Positions 11,624 through 23,575 of a stretch of DNA of 64,000 bases are shown here, piece after piece. The translations under genes and the position numbers were made by a program. Origin of the DNA: Chamaecyparis obtusa. Lineage: Eukaryota > Streptophyta > Pinopsida > Cupressales > Cupressaceae. Each line of letters starts with the position of its first letter. The stretch's first letter is position 1. The notes beneath the pieces were generated by a model. It made no database searches, had not been told where the DNA came from, and saw only the letters and a program-made list of their open reading frames with translations. The DNA is taken from contig BSBK01003563.1 of assembly GCA_027943335.1 (NCBI GenBank), forward strand, positions 131,501 to 195,500. The letters are read 5' to 3'.

Positions 11624-12907
11624 TTACTCCTGACCTTGCTCAGTGGTAACTGATACCGACCTTCCTGTGATCCTAATGTATCTTGCATACTGATTTGGAT
11701 CTTTCTTTCTTCTCAATTCAGGAACTATTTGGAATTTTTCTTTGAAGATATAGTTCCAATCCTTCCTTGGAGACTTAATTGGAATTGATAGAGCCACCCT
11801 CTTCATGAGTGACTTTATTACTTGGACCGGTTTTCTCGGTAGATTTAGGAATCCATTGTTGCCTCATCTACTTCCTGATTCTATTTGACCAAGTTGAGTG
11901 CATGTATAACATCTTATGGTAGTATCCATTTTTCTCAAGTGATGCCTTACACAATTTATGCCAATGTGTCCATATTCTCCACAGTAATGACACCTACACC
12001 AAGTGTTGTAATCCCAACCAAATATTGCTTTCACAATTTTTTCTACTGGATTAGGTGTTTTAGATCTACATTTTGATGCCTTGTGACCTTGTTTGTTACA
12101 TTTGTAACATTTGCCTTTAAATCTTGGTTTCTCCTTGCATTCATTTGCTTTATGACCATGCTGATTGTAATTGTAGCATTTTCCATTGAATTTTTCTTTT
12201 CCATTGCTCCAACATTTGTTTGAAGTATGACCTATTTTTCCATAGTGATTACAAGTGGGTTTCTTATTCTTTTGAGTACCTTGATTGGAGGATTCACCTT
12301 CTTCTTTGTATCCAAGTCCTTCATTTCCTTTTTGCTTATGAAGCTGATTCATATCTTCTTGAGATTTCATCATCCTCTCATTGATTTTCCTTTTAGTGTT
12401 TAGGTCATTCACCAATCTTAAACTGATTTTCTTTTCAGATCTCAGCTCCTCTCTTATCCTTTCATTTTCTGATCTCAGAGTCAAGATTTCTTCATTTGCA
12501 TTAGAGACTTGATCAACAAGGTTTTCTAGCTAAAGAGTTTGATTCTTGATTTCATTGTTCTTTCCATCTATTTCATCTTTCATCTTGTTTCTTTGTTCCA
12601 AGATTTCACAAAATCTTGTTGACTAAATTTCTTGTTCTCTTTTCAATTTTATTACTTCTTCTTGCAAAGATCCATTCTTTTCTAGAAGTTCTTTGATTGC
12701 ATTGTTTACTTCATCTGAGCTTCTTGAAGGGAAAAAGTCTTCAACCTTTTCTTCAACATACTGATGGTCATTCATCTAATTTGAAAGTTCCTTCCTTCTC
12801 TTTAGGGATTGGGAAAGATGCTCTTTTTCTTCCTTGAGTTGAGCTATGGCTATTTCCAGATCTAGCTTTTTATTTTCAATTACTTTGTTAAGTCTGAATA
12901 TCTCCAT
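11624..12907 (-). pseudogene. Element B ORF1: coiled-coil protein with about five CCHC zinc knuckles (Gag-like)
   Basis: The frame opens at the ATG at 12907, 44 bases after the primer site, and runs to 11624 (428 codons). Nonsense codons near 12775, 12620, 12530 and 11864 are the only breaks. The first half is Glu/Lys/Leu-rich with coiled-coil periodicity (LRSENERIREELRSEKK). The second half carries knuckles: CNHYGKIGHTSNKC (second Cys lost), CYNYNQHGHKANEC (second Cys lost), CYKCNKQGHKASKC, CHYCGEYGHIGINC and a decayed CYTCTQLGQ. A basic tail follows (KSPRKDWNYIFKEKF). I see no capsid domain. A nucleic-acid packaging role is inferred from the knuckles. Confidence 0.8.
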
Positions 12908-12950
12908 TGTCCTGGATCTTTCCTCAAGCTGTCAAACTTTATCTTGAGAA

Positions 12951-12969
12951 CCACAAAGCTCTGATACCA
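12951..12969 (-). other. Element B: primer-binding site (tRNA-iMet type)
   Basis: The minus strand reads TGGTATCAGAGCTTTGTGG starting two bases inside the 5' LTR. TGGTATCAGAGC is complementary to the 3' end of plant initiator tRNA-Met and is the standard copia primer site. Confidence 0.9.
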
Positions 12970-12971
12970 AT

Positions 12972-14114
12972 TGTTGGAAATATTCAAGATTAGCCAAGTT
13001 ACTAAGAGGGGAGGGGTGAATCAGTAACTTCAAAACTTTTATATCAATTTTAGATCTTAACCATATTCCAAATAATATTTAGCTCATTGCATGAGAAACT
13101 AAAAACATAAAACATTCATAACACTTTGAACACATAAATTTGGTGACCCAGAAACCTTCCAAATAGAAAGTAAAACTGGGGTGGGGATGATACCCACAAA
13201 ACCTCAATACTGTAGTATAAAGTTTTCTAGTTAAGGCTTACAATGATCACTTCTGATGATCTGCCCTGTTAGGAGCAATAACGACTGCTAGGTCCACCTT
13301 GTTAGAGGATTTACAAACATACAGTGAAGTATGCACTCAGTTAAGAGATTTTACAAAATATTGTTAAGTCTACCTTGTTAAAGGATTTGGGGGATGAATC
13401 ACCTATTAGGATGAAACAGTAGATCTCTTACTTGCAACTATACTTGTTGATTGAGATTCTTTGATGTGCTGATCACCTTCTGTGATAGATATATCTCTGC
13501 TACTACTTATACTATTAGAGCCCTTTGTAATTCTCTTATCTCTTCCTTTCTTGCATCTTCACATATGCACATATTCTTTTCATTACACACTTCTTGCTTA
13601 TTCACACCTTGGATATGATACAAAACATTGTTTATATATCAATCCAAAATAATTACAAAATAATTACAAAGTTGGCTCTTAAACAAGCTAACACAAATAT
13701 TACCGAGTCAGCCCAAATATAGTTACTCAGTTACTACAAACTAACTCAGTGACTTTCTGATACTCAACATCCACTGTGTTACTCAGCATCATCATGCTCT
13801 CAGTATAAGTGGAGGCTTGGTTGATACTAACCACTAGATTGTAGTTTCAAACTCGGTATATACTGGAGACTCGGTAGATATAGTGTCACTCAGTAGAAAC
13901 TGAATTCCCTATTTACCATGCTGGCACTTGTTAAACACTACTCATCTCATCACTCTGTAATGATAACTCAGTAAGCACTATGAAGCTCAGTCTGCTCAGT
14001 AAACACTATTCTACTCAGTCTGCTTGGTAAACACTATTCTGCTAGATGAGCTCGGTAAGTACAGAGAGTCTGAATAAGTGTTGTCACTAATGAAAAATAT
14101 ACTTAATGCCAATA
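12972..14114 (-). repeat. Element B: 5' LTR (1143 bp) with promoter TATA box
   Basis: It has the same length and sequence as the left LTR apart from point changes. On the minus strand it starts TATTGGCATTAAG (one mutation from TGTTGG) and ends ATATTTCCAACA. The promoter candidate TATATAAA is on the minus strand at 13631-13638. Near its 3' end is the motif TTCACCCCTCCCCTCTCAGT, which also occurs, slightly varied, at the ends of the LTRs of C, E and F. Confidence 0.9.
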
Positions 14115-14119
14115 GAAGG
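14115..14119. other. Target-site duplication of element B, right copy (GAAGG)
   Basis: This is an exact match to 6554-6558. It immediately follows the LTR terminus CCAATA and begins the resumed copia C coding sequence. Confidence 0.9.
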
Positions 14120-17100
14120 CTTTGTAAATATGTCTGCTATCTATTCCTTTGTGTTTATGCACTCTAGTCTGACTTCTTTTTCAATAGCTTTTTCTCTTAC
14201 AACATGATACTTGATCTCTATATGCTTTGTTTTAGAATGTAATATAGGATTCTTAGACATACTGACTATGCTGGTGTTGTCACAATGTATGACAATAGGC
14301 TCAACAAACTTAATTCCAATATCTTTCATCATTTTCTTCATCCAAATTATCTGGTTACAATTATTTACTGCTACTACATATTCTGCTTTTGATGTGCTAT
14401 ATGAAATACAATTCTGCTTCTTTCTTAGCTAGGAAACTAATCTTCCTTCAAGAAAAAAGGCTCCACCACTGGTGCTTTTCTTGTCATGAACACTACCTCC
14501 CCAATCAGCATCTTTATATGCACATAGGGTAAAATCAATAGATTTTTCTTACCATAATCCATAGTCCATTGTGCCCCCTAACTATCTCAATATCCTCTTT
14601 ACTGTTGCATAATGTGACTCTCTAGATTCAACTTGAAATCTTGCTACCATTCCAACTGAATGTGCTATATCTAGTCTAGTGTGTGTTAAGTATTGCAATC
14701 CTCCAATCATGGATCTATATTTCTTCAGCTCAACTACTAGTGTTTCATCTTTGCTAGATAGTTTGTGTCCTATAGCCATAGGTGTTCCAACCAATTTATA
14801 GTTCTCCATTCCAAATCTTTTCAGAAAATCATTCAAGTACTTTGTCTGACTTACAAAGATACCATCATTATTATGTGTTATCTATAATCCCAAAAAGTAT
14901 TTCATCTCACCAATCATACTCATTTCAAATTCAATATTCATTTCATCACCAAATTTGTCACTAGCTTCATCTTCTCCTCCAAAGATAATGTCATCAACAA
15001 AAATAACTATAACCAACAAACCATTTTCAATTTATTTTGTGTACAGATTGCTATCAGTTGTTCCTTTAGAAAATCCCAATTTCAACAAATACTTATCCAA
15101 TCTAGCATACCAAGTTCTAGATGCTTGCTTTAGTCCATATAATGCTTTCTTCAGTTTACATACCATATCTCCTTCTTGAGTCAAAGGAAAACCTTCAGGC
15201 TGCTCAATGTAGACTTCTTATTCCAATTCACCACTCAGAAATGTGGACTTCACATCCATCTGATATACTTCAAATTTCTTAAAAGCTTCATAAGCCAAAA
15301 ACATTCTTACTACTTCAAGTCTTGCTACTAGTGCAAAAGTTTCTTCATAGTCAATTCCTTATTGTTGTGAGTATCCCTTACATACCAATCTTGCTTTGTT
15401 TCTTACTACTCCTTGTTCATTCATCTTGTTTCTGAATACCCATTTAGTTCAAATCACATTCTTTTCTTTAGGTCTAGGGGCCAATTCCCATGTCTTGTTC
15501 TTTTGAATTTGATTTAGTTCTTCTCTCGTAGCTTATTCTGAGTCAGAACTCCTCTGTCCAAACTTCCAATAACTTGTTCAATAGGATGATGTCTAGATAG
15601 ATACATGTTCAGTGTCATAGTCACTGATCTTGTTTCAACTGTAGATTCTTCTCTGGTTTCTTCTACAGGACTCTCATTCAATAATTCACTATCAGTCTCA
15701 TAGAATAATTTAGTAGATTCATTGTTAGGCTAAGGATGAGCTTCTTCATTAGATTCACAATCAAGCATTCTTTCCTAAATTTTGAACTTCTCATCAACTT
15801 TAACATTTGCGCTCTCAACAATATTTTTAGTTCTCTTATTGTAACATCTATATGCTTTGCTCTTCAAAGAATATCCAAGAAAAATACCTTCATCACTTCT
15901 AGGATCAAACTTTCCAATATCATCATCTCTCTTTATATAACATTTGCTTCCAAAAATTCTAAAATACTTAACTGAGGGTGCATGTCCAAACCATAATTCA
16001 TAAGGTGTCTTGTCTGTGTCTACTTTGATTTGTACTTTGTTCATTGTATATAATATTGTATTCACTGCTTCTCTCTAGAATGTCTTCACCAAATCATTCT
16101 CAAATAACATACCTCTTGCTACTTCAGTCACTGACCTATTTCTTCTTTCTGCAATACCATTTTTTTCAGGTGTTCTAGGGGCTGAAAACTGTCTCTTAAT
16201 ACCATTCACTTCACAAAAAAGTGTTAAAATCTCTAGAAGTAAATTCACCACCTCTATCAGATCTCAAACATTTAATCTTCATTCTAGATTCATTCTCAAC
16301 TTTATTCTTAATGATCTTAAACTTATCAAATGCTTCAGATTTTTCTTTTAGAAATGCAATCCACATCATTCTTGTAAAATTATCAACAAGAATCATAAAA
16401 TACCTTTCTCCATAGAATCCTCTAGTCTTGATAGGACCGCTCAAGTCTATATGAACAATTTCCAACTTCTCTGGCGATGTGAACTTCTTACTAGGAAATG
16501 AACTTCTCTTCTACGTAGCCATCACACATTCTTTGCAAATCATGTTAGTAGGCTTCATAATTTTAGGTAAATCCCTTACTGCAAGTGTAGTACTCACTTT
16601 CACAATGTTATCAAAGTTTATATGACAAAAACTTGTATGTCATAACCAACTGTCATCAATCTTAGTAATCAAACATGTCATCTCAATAGGATTCAACTGA
16701 AATACATTACCTCTGGTTCTAGATTCAGGATTCAGGATTCTCTTCTTTAATTGCTACAAATCCTATTTCATCATTATTCTCGGTATCACTTTCACTCAAA
16801 GTTCTTTCTATACTAGCTTCAAGATCTTCATCATTAGCATAATAACATTCCTTAGATCTTCTAGGCTTGAAATTATTTCTGTACTTCTTAACTCTCTTAG
16901 GACATTTAGATGCAAAATGACCATATTCTTGACAAGTCCAACATTTAAAAATTTTCTTACTGTCTGGTTCTCTTTTCACAAGCAAGGCAATACCTTCTTC
17001 AATCTTCTTGTCTTATTTATTTCTAGATCTGCTGCTGGCATAATCTCTAGTTACACTGGTACTTCTTGAAAAAGTAGGACAGGTACTAAGAGCACTGAAT

Positions 17101-17735
17101 GTTGTCTCCATTCTAGGTAAGTCTCCTAATACCCTCAGGTTCATTTCTGCTACTTCCAATCTTCCAAGAAGGGTCTCTATTGTAAAGTTCATAGTATAAG
17201 GTATAACTTGTTCAATCATCTATGTTGTCTGCTTAAATACAGGAGTCAATGTCCTAAAAATTTTCCATATCACTTCATTCTCTATCTTTGATCCTCCACA
17301 AGATTTTATCCCTGCAACAATTTTTGACATTCTACCAATATAGCTTCTAACAGATTCATCTTCCATCATTCTTATATCTTCAAATGTACACATCCAATTA
17401 TGTAATCTAGCTCTCTTTGCATGTTCATCACCATCAAAAGTAGAGTGTAAAGATTTCTAAATTTCATAAGATTTCTTCAAACATTTTACCTGACTCTATT
17501 CATTCTCCAGAAGTGCTGTCAAAAGTGCTTCTCTTGCAAGTATGTTACACATGAATAGATCTACCTCATCTTTAGAACTTATTTCAAGATTGTCTTTTTC
17601 AATGATAGTCCTATCATTCTTTGTAATCAACCAATAACCTGGTCCAAAACATAGTAGAGGTGTCTTCATCTTCTCTTTCCAGCTGTCAAAATTTACTCCA
17701 TCAAACTTAGGGCTTTCTTTCCTGAAATTCACCAT
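14120..17735 (-). pseudogene. Element C: Ty1/copia gag-pol polyprotein, decayed
   Basis: Order on the minus strand is standard for copia. Gag opens at 17735 (MVNFRKESPKFDGVNFDSW), with a CCHC knuckle CWTCQEYGHFASKC at about 16900-16945. Integrase follows at about 16000-16465 (LVDNFTRMMW, RSDRGGEF), with its C-terminal part at 15775-16065 (YELWFGHAPSVKYFRIFG). RT comes next, with FVDDIIFG near 15000 and the C-terminal YRSMIGGLQYL at 14582-14836. RNase H is at 14120-14400 (HCDNTSIVSMSKNP, SKTKHIEIKYH). Numerous stops break the frame. The last residues lie beyond element B at 6490-6553. Confidence 0.85.
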
Positions 17736-17771
17736 GGATCTCCTTAAGCTATTAAACTTTCCTTTTAAGGA

Positions 17772-17789
17772 CCTGCTGCTCTGATACCA
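17772..17789 (-). other. Element C: primer-binding site (tRNA-iMet type)
   Basis: The minus strand reads TGGTATCAGAGCAGCAGG two bases inside the 5' LTR. It matches the initiator tRNA-Met 3' end. Confidence 0.9.
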
Positions 17790-17791
17790 AT

Positions 17792-18977
17792 TGTTAGAAA
17801 GTAAAGTCCACCAAGATAACTGAGAGTGGGGGGTGAATCATTTATAAGATAATTATAACTTTTATAAACTTCAATAGCATTTAACCATGTAAGTAATATA
17901 ATTACCAACCATAAAAAGATATTCATACACAATGACACAATAACACAAGATATGTTGACTAGGGAACCTCTTGATCAAAGAGTAAACCCCGGTGGCAATG
18001 ATGCCCATAAACGATGCAATAATATGAATATTCCTTGTGAAAGGATTGAATTTTTTAGGATTCTTATGAAATATATTCAGTACATATGAATCCCTGTTAG
18101 GAGATTTTGAATCACTATTAAAAGATTCTAACCCTATTAAGAGTTATGGAAGACAAAAGGACCCACTACCCAAACAGCTTTAGGGTAAGATCACTGAATA
18201 CACTATCCAAATGACCTTAAGATTATTTAGTAGAATAATATGAAATATGTTACCTCCTCACTGTGCCAAACCACACTCACTATTGCACCAAATCTCAATA
18301 TCAGATCTCTGTACTTCGCATGTCTTCCTTCACAATTTCACTTTCACAACTTCATAGGCTCTCTTCTTCACTTCCTACATACATTCACATTCAACCATAC
18401 CATGCTCACATTCCTTCACATATCAACAAGGAAAAATATCATTTCTTTTATACCACACTCAAATAATTACAAATGAGTCGGCACACAATTACAAAATAAA
18501 AATTTCCACACGCTACATCAAAATTACACAAAACTGTCGACTTCCAAATACAATAACTCTTCACTCATGTGACCTTGAAGCTTGTACTATGAACCACATC
18601 ACTATCAATGTGTCTCAAACTTCCCTTTAACTGTGCAAAACCAAATTCCATCCCAATTAGGAGATATCATCCGATTTCCACAAACCGCTACTCAAGAACA
18701 CTGCCTGAATACTGCTTCCACCAAAATGCTCATAAATTTCATGAATAAATGAATTAATGTCTGCACTATTAACCATAGACATATAACATATCAAATAATA
18801 TAACCTCAATATCACATAGCTCCAACTGCAATATCCCATGTGCACTAATCAAAACATTGTCTGCTTCTCTACAAGTCTCTAGAAGATCACTGTGTTGACA
18901 TCAATGACAATCATAGTCATGAATGCAACAAAAACTACTACAGAATGACTGCCAACATCCAACATTCATTCCTAAAA
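17792..18977 (-). repeat. Element C: 5' LTR (~1186 bp)
   Basis: On the minus strand it begins TTTTAGGAATGAATGTTGG (mutated from TGTTAGGAATG, as preserved at 6098) and ends TACTTTCTAACA just before the primer site. Close to its end is ATGATTCACCCCCCACTCTC, the module shared with elements B, E and F. The right boundary is set by homology to the 30-bp remnant at 6069-6098 and by the resumption of gypsy D coding sequence. I could not confirm a target duplication because the other flank is outside the window. Confidence 0.75.
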
Positions 18978-19426
18978 AATCTTGGAAAACATAGTTGCTC
19001 CCTTCATTTGATCAAAAAGTTCATCTATCGATGGAAGAGGGTATTTGTTCTTAATGGTCACCGTATTAAGCATTCTATAATTGATCCACAGTCACAAGGT
19101 ACCATCTTTCTTCTTCACAAAGATCATTGGAGCTCCCCATGGTAAAATACTATTCTGAATAAACCCTTTATCCAAGAGTTCTTGTAACTGTACCTTCAAC
19201 TAATACATTTTAGTAGTGTTCATTCAATATGGAGCCTTAGATTGAGGCTCACTTACAGGCATCACATCAATAGAGAAGTCAAATTATCTCTTCAGAGGTA
19301 ACTCAAGTAAACCCTCTAGAAAAACATCCTTGAATTCCATCAAAATAGGAAAATCTTTTAAATTAGGAGTGTCAAGATCTTTCACATAAGCCACATACAT
19401 CATACACCCCTTCCTCTTTTTCTTTT
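18978..19426 (-). pseudogene. Element D: N-terminal part of gypsy reverse transcriptase
   Basis: The minus strand shows [20 protein letters not shown], then [16 protein letters not shown] and [16 protein letters not shown]. This is the standard N-terminal half of a Ty3/gypsy RT, up to just before the first catalytic aspartate. In-frame stops occur near 19085, 19200 and 19285. The domain ends abruptly at the LTR of copia C, which shows the insertion point. Confidence 0.8.
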
Positions 19427-19828
19427 TTAGTTGCATGGTAGAAATATGTCTAAGCTCAAAAGACCTTTTACTCCAAAGAGTATTGCAGGATTACCGAAAT
19501 CATCTAGGAACTCAACTATCTTGTCCTTATAGTTCACTATTGCCTTATGATTTGTTAGCCAATTGATGCCCAATATGACATCATAGGAACCTAAAGATGC
19601 AATGTACAATTTTACTTGGGTTTTAAAATTAGGAAGTTCAAGCTCGCTACAAGATAAACATTTATCAACCTTATGTTGTGCCTTATTTCCATATTCTACC
19701 ATGCATGGTTCTAACATATATCCTTCTCTAACTACAAATTTAGAAATGACTATGGGATATATAAAACATTTTGTTTCTCCATTATCTATCAAAATAGAAA
19801 TACGATGACCAAAATTCTTACTGGCCAT
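19427..19828 (-). pseudogene. Element D: retropepsin region with altered active site
   Basis: The stretch HRISILIDNGETKCFI is the aspartic-protease active site, but it reads D-N-G where D-S/T-G is expected. The later motif YDVILGINWL corresponds to the second conserved hydrophobic-glycine strand. In a dead copy the Asn may simply be a mutation. The C-terminal part leads into the RT linker. Confidence 0.7.
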
Positions 19829-19844
19829 CTGGATAGGTGTTCCT

Positions 19845-21110
19845 TAGAATTCAGCTTGTCTATGGTCCATAACTACATGAATCTAGTGTTGAGTTTGAGG
19901 TCCTTTTCCATTTCTATGGATTGATCATTGAGGACAAACACTAGCATAGTGGTCACCTCCACAAGTGTAGCAACCATCTCGTGGTCCCTGTTTACCATCA
20001 AGCTTATTTCTTATGTTATCATTCATGTTGTTGCTTCTGTTTGGGTTCTGATTATTATTATTGATCCTTCTAGCATTACCTCTGCATTTGCCCCTCATAT
20101 TTTGTACATTTTTTCTACCAGTGTCCTTTGGTTTATTATTTTGAAACTTCCTCTTGAATCCCTAAGGAGAACTATTCCATTGATTCAATTTGATTGAAGG
20201 TACTTTCTTTAATTTCTTCTCTTGTCTCAAAGCCTTCCTGAAAGCAAAGTCCATAGTCTTAGGCTCATGCATATCAACTTCAGATCCTATCTCTAAGTGT
20301 AATCCAAGTATAAACTTGAGGGTTCTGAACTACTCATCTTGTTGATATTTTGTTAAATACTTTACCAAGTGGTAGAATCTATCATGGTATTCAGTGATAG
20401 TCAAGACTCCTAAAATCAAGTTTTGAAATTTGACCACTTTCCAATCATAGTATAGCTAAGGTAGCTACCTCTTACGAAAGAGTACTAAGAATTTCTCACA
20501 AGAAATTTTACGAGGCATCATCCTCTTTTTGGCCATCTCATTGTCCCACCAAGTACTAGCCTCACCAACCAATTAAAAATCACCACACATAGATCTAGAT
20601 TCACTTGAAAGATTATGAACATGGAGATACTTTTCCATGGATATTAACCATGCCTCTGTAGCATCACTAATGATCTTACCATAAAATGTAGGAGGTGTGA
20701 CCTTCTTGAGGTCCTTACTCAATTCTCCCACTATTCTTTCTCTATAATTAGGTACATTTACAACCCCATGATTTTCATTCATTTTTTGTTTCTTTTCATT
20801 CCTCCTATACTCTTCTTCCTTCGTCATTTCTTCCAAACATTGATCCCCATCTAGTTTCTCCTAAGCTTCAAGTCTCTAATCCTCTTCCCTCTTTCTTCTT
20901 GCCTCTTCATTTTGTCTACCTCTTGCATCTTGTTCAAGTTGTTCCATATGGTTACTTTGTTGTTGTAAGAGGTTCCTTTGTTCTTCTAAGAGGTTTAGGA
21001 TCTCATCTAGCCTTTGGTTAGGTTCACCATTAACCCTTTCATTTCTAGATCTAGCCTTGTTATTGTTTCAAGTTTGCATGGTGATGAATCAATTTCTGGA
21101 CCAAGCACTT
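19845..21110 (-). pseudogene. Element D: gag with CCHC-like knuckle
   Basis: Gag comprises a coiled, Gln/Glu-rich N-terminus (LDEILNLLEEQRNLLQQQ near 20950-21000), a capsid core at 20250-20836 (PPTFYG, WLISMEKYL, EYHDRFYHLVKY) and a basic Asn-rich stretch near 20030-20110. A knuckle CYTCGGDHYASVC (C-X2-C-X3-H-X4-C) lies at about 19930-19970. Several stops interrupt the frame. The order and style are those of plant chromovirus-like gypsy elements, but I cannot place the lineage without integrase. Confidence 0.7.
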
Positions 21111-21157
21111 TGACACAACTTAGCAATAGTAGACCAAGGTCTGAGTGTTTAAATGTA

Positions 21158-21169
21158 GCCCTGATACCA
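21158..21169 (-). other. Element D: primer-binding site (tRNA-Met type)
   Basis: The minus strand reads TGGTATCAGGGC two bases inside the LTR end CCTTACA. It has one difference from the usual TGGTATCAGAGC. Confidence 0.75.
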
Positions 21170-21171
21170 CA

Positions 21172-23071
21172 TGTAAGGAAAGATTTTTACTCAAAAGAGA
21201 CACATAAGCTCTACAACATAAATCCCAAAACATCAAAGTCAAAAGTCAAAGTCTACAAGATATAAAGACTTTTCCACAAATAAATTTCATTTCTATTTAA
21301 AAGAAATCACAATAATCTAAGAGAATGTCAAAAATCCTCAAAACAATATCTATAAAATTCAACCATACTGTCAAAAAGTACAATAGGAGTAAATAATACA
21401 TAAGGGATGTCAACCATACTGTCAAACATAAAAAATCAAAGTACATAGATACAAATACAATAGAGTACATGTCCGAAAGGTTGAAACGATACAAGATATC
21501 CATAAATATATGTGATCTGACTATCAGTCATCCATATGCATATTCTTGTCTCCTATGCCATTGAACAGTCAGTTGTCCATCTAAAATCTAGAGATGGAAA
21601 TATGATCCAGGTATTTATTCTGCCCAACCATGGAGTGGTTAGCTCCCCTATGGCTCATCCTAAAATTAAGAGAACACTGACCCTACTCGAGTGATCTATC
21701 AACTCGTCACTAATGGATCAGAAAGGAATTTGATGCAAGCTATGAACTAACTAATTTTCATACATAAAGTAGAACTGACATAGATATGGCAGAGAGAGAA
21801 AATAAATGACCAACACAAATTCCATTATGTGTTTACATAGCTTAGGCCTAAGCATTTTTCACTAGATTTATACTGGCAAGTAAAAGAAAGTAATGTTTAC
21901 CCTTCTATGTTTTCCCATATTAGGCACTCTTCCCTGAAGATATATTTTCTCAAAATAAAAAAGTAAGACTAAAATATCATAAAATCAAAACAATTCCATT
22001 TCTAATTTACCTTTTTTTTCTTCTAACGAAAATGACCATGTAGTCAAATTTTTATGATTAGAATATGGTTTTTCAATCAATATAAATTTTCCTTTTATCA
22101 TAAATTAATTAAAATAAAATTAAAAATTCATTCTTGAAAAATAGGTAATTTAAGATTTCTAAATTTCATCTTTTGGTAATCATGTTGAAGATACATCCAA
22201 ATTTTGAGCAGATTTAAAGCACTAATTAGTAACTTTATTTTCTAGAACATAACTCACAAAATCCACCATATTATTAAATCAGAAAATAATAACCATTTTT
22301 AGATTTAAAGACCGCCATTCAACAATTCATTGAATTCATCTTTTATTGTTATGTTAAAATATGGTTTACAAACAAGGGTAATTTTATAACAAAAGTGTTT
22401 ACATCTAAATTTGGTTTTTTCTTTTCTACATGTCTCTAAAATCATTCTAGAAATTGTACATTCATAAAATAGAGTTTCACTAAACTTTTCAATAATTTCT
22501 TGAACTTAGTTCTTCTATTTTTCTTCTAATAATTTTGCAAAAGAATTTCTTCAATAAGAATACTTTAGAATTTTAAAACTACTCATCTTTCTAATATAAT
22601 ATCTCTACCCATAAATAATAGAATCACTATTCTATTCTCAGCTTTTATGCTTTCCCTATTTCTTCCTTGACTAATTTTTTTTTTTTTACATAAACAGATC
22701 TTTAAAACCACTTTTCTACAAAAAAAAAACACATAATTTCAGAACTAAAAATGTTATTCGGAACATACAATACTAATTTCTACAATTTTATTGTACTTGA
22801 AAATTTCTAACTAAGAAAGGAACCTAATTCTATTTAAAAATATGGAGTTCTGGCAATGCACCTTTCCTTCTCTTCTGAATTTCTTCCTTTCTCCCTTCCT
22901 GTGCATGTCATTCTTTTCTTAAAAAAAAATCTCTCCCTTTTAATTTTGTGTGGCTCACATATTTATAGCACTAGATTGTTGACTAGTGAGAAGCACATTT
23001 TGAGGACTAGCAAAAGAGTAAAAAAAATGAATTTATTACTTTACCTAATTTGTGTCTATTTTGCTTTTACA
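21172..23071 (-). repeat. Element D: 5' LTR, right boundary approximate
   Basis: The LTR ends CCTTACA at the primer site. A TATAAATA box lies on the minus strand at 22960-22967. The sequence is very AT-rich and has no ORF of note. A candidate start TGTAAAAGC is at 23071, but since a U3 region is usually longer than 100 bp the LTR may extend through the palindrome array to about 23.5 kb. Confidence 0.5.
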
Positions 23072-23233
23072 TAAAGATCATGTAAAAATTGTATTGTGTT
23101 GTCAATGACGCTAATGGGAAATGCCTACAAGGGTAACTAAAGATAAAAAAAGCGAATCCACAATAGTGGGTTACACTTTTTTGGAGGAACGAATTTGGCC
23201 CGAAAAGGGAATCTGACTAAAAAATATTTCTTA

Positions 23234-23429
23234 TTTTCGATAGAAACTGACCCCAACTTTTGATCGTAAGTAGGAAACTTCCGATCGAAAGTCCTAAATG
23301 CCCTTACTTTCGATCAAAAGTGACTTTTTGATCGAAAGTTTTTTTTTCACTTTTGATAGAAAGTACTAAAGAACTTTTGATCAAAAGTCCTTAATATTGG
23401 ACTTTTGATCAAAAGTATGAAAGTAGGTT
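23234..23429. repeat. Cluster of GATC-centred palindromes
   Basis: At least seven copies or half-copies of ACTTTTGATCAAAAGT and its variant with TCGATC / GATCGA lie within 200 bp. Two are perfect 16-bp palindromes, at 23373-23388 and 23401-23416. The copies are not in tandem register and are separated by unrelated bases. The cluster may belong to the U3 of element D. Confidence 0.7.
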
Positions 23430-23575
23430 TTCTGACTGGTTAAAATTATTGAAAGTGACTTTCACTATCACTTTCGGCGATAGCAAAACTTGTGGCAGCT
23501 TGGCTTCTGATTTATCAAACATCACTTTTAGGTTTTTAATTTTAATTTTTTATTATTTGAAGTCTTTTCAATATA

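Larger units (their letters stand above)
6559..14114 (-). mobile_element. Element B: complete RT-less LTR retroelement with two long ORFs
   Basis: Two directly repeated 1143-bp LTRs, a tRNA-iMet primer site, a polypurine tract and a perfect GAAGG target duplication delimit the element. The internal 5.25 kb encodes ORF1 (coiled coil and CCHC knuckles) and ORF2 (about 1,110 codons). No reverse transcriptase, RNase H, integrase or retropepsin motif is visible in any frame. It must therefore have been copied in trans, probably by a copia element such as C, with which it shares primer site, polypurine context and LTR-end sequence. The LTR copies differ by roughly 5% by eye. Element E at ~54.9-64 kb is a relative. 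Confidence 0.85.
18978..23071 (-). mobile_element. Element D: Ty3/gypsy retrotransposon, 5' half, cut by copia C
   Basis: From right to left are the LTR (from 21172), primer site, gag with knuckle, retropepsin and the beginning of RT, where copia C interrupts. The remainder of D would lie left of element A and outside the window. D is the oldest layer of this stack. The right LTR boundary is not resolved and could extend to about 23.5 kb. Confidence 0.75.

Noticed and set aside
12951..12969. tRNA gene or tRNA fragment at TGGTATCAGAGC sites
   Set aside because: These are short primer-binding sites complementary to initiator tRNA-Met next to LTRs; no cloverleaf is present.
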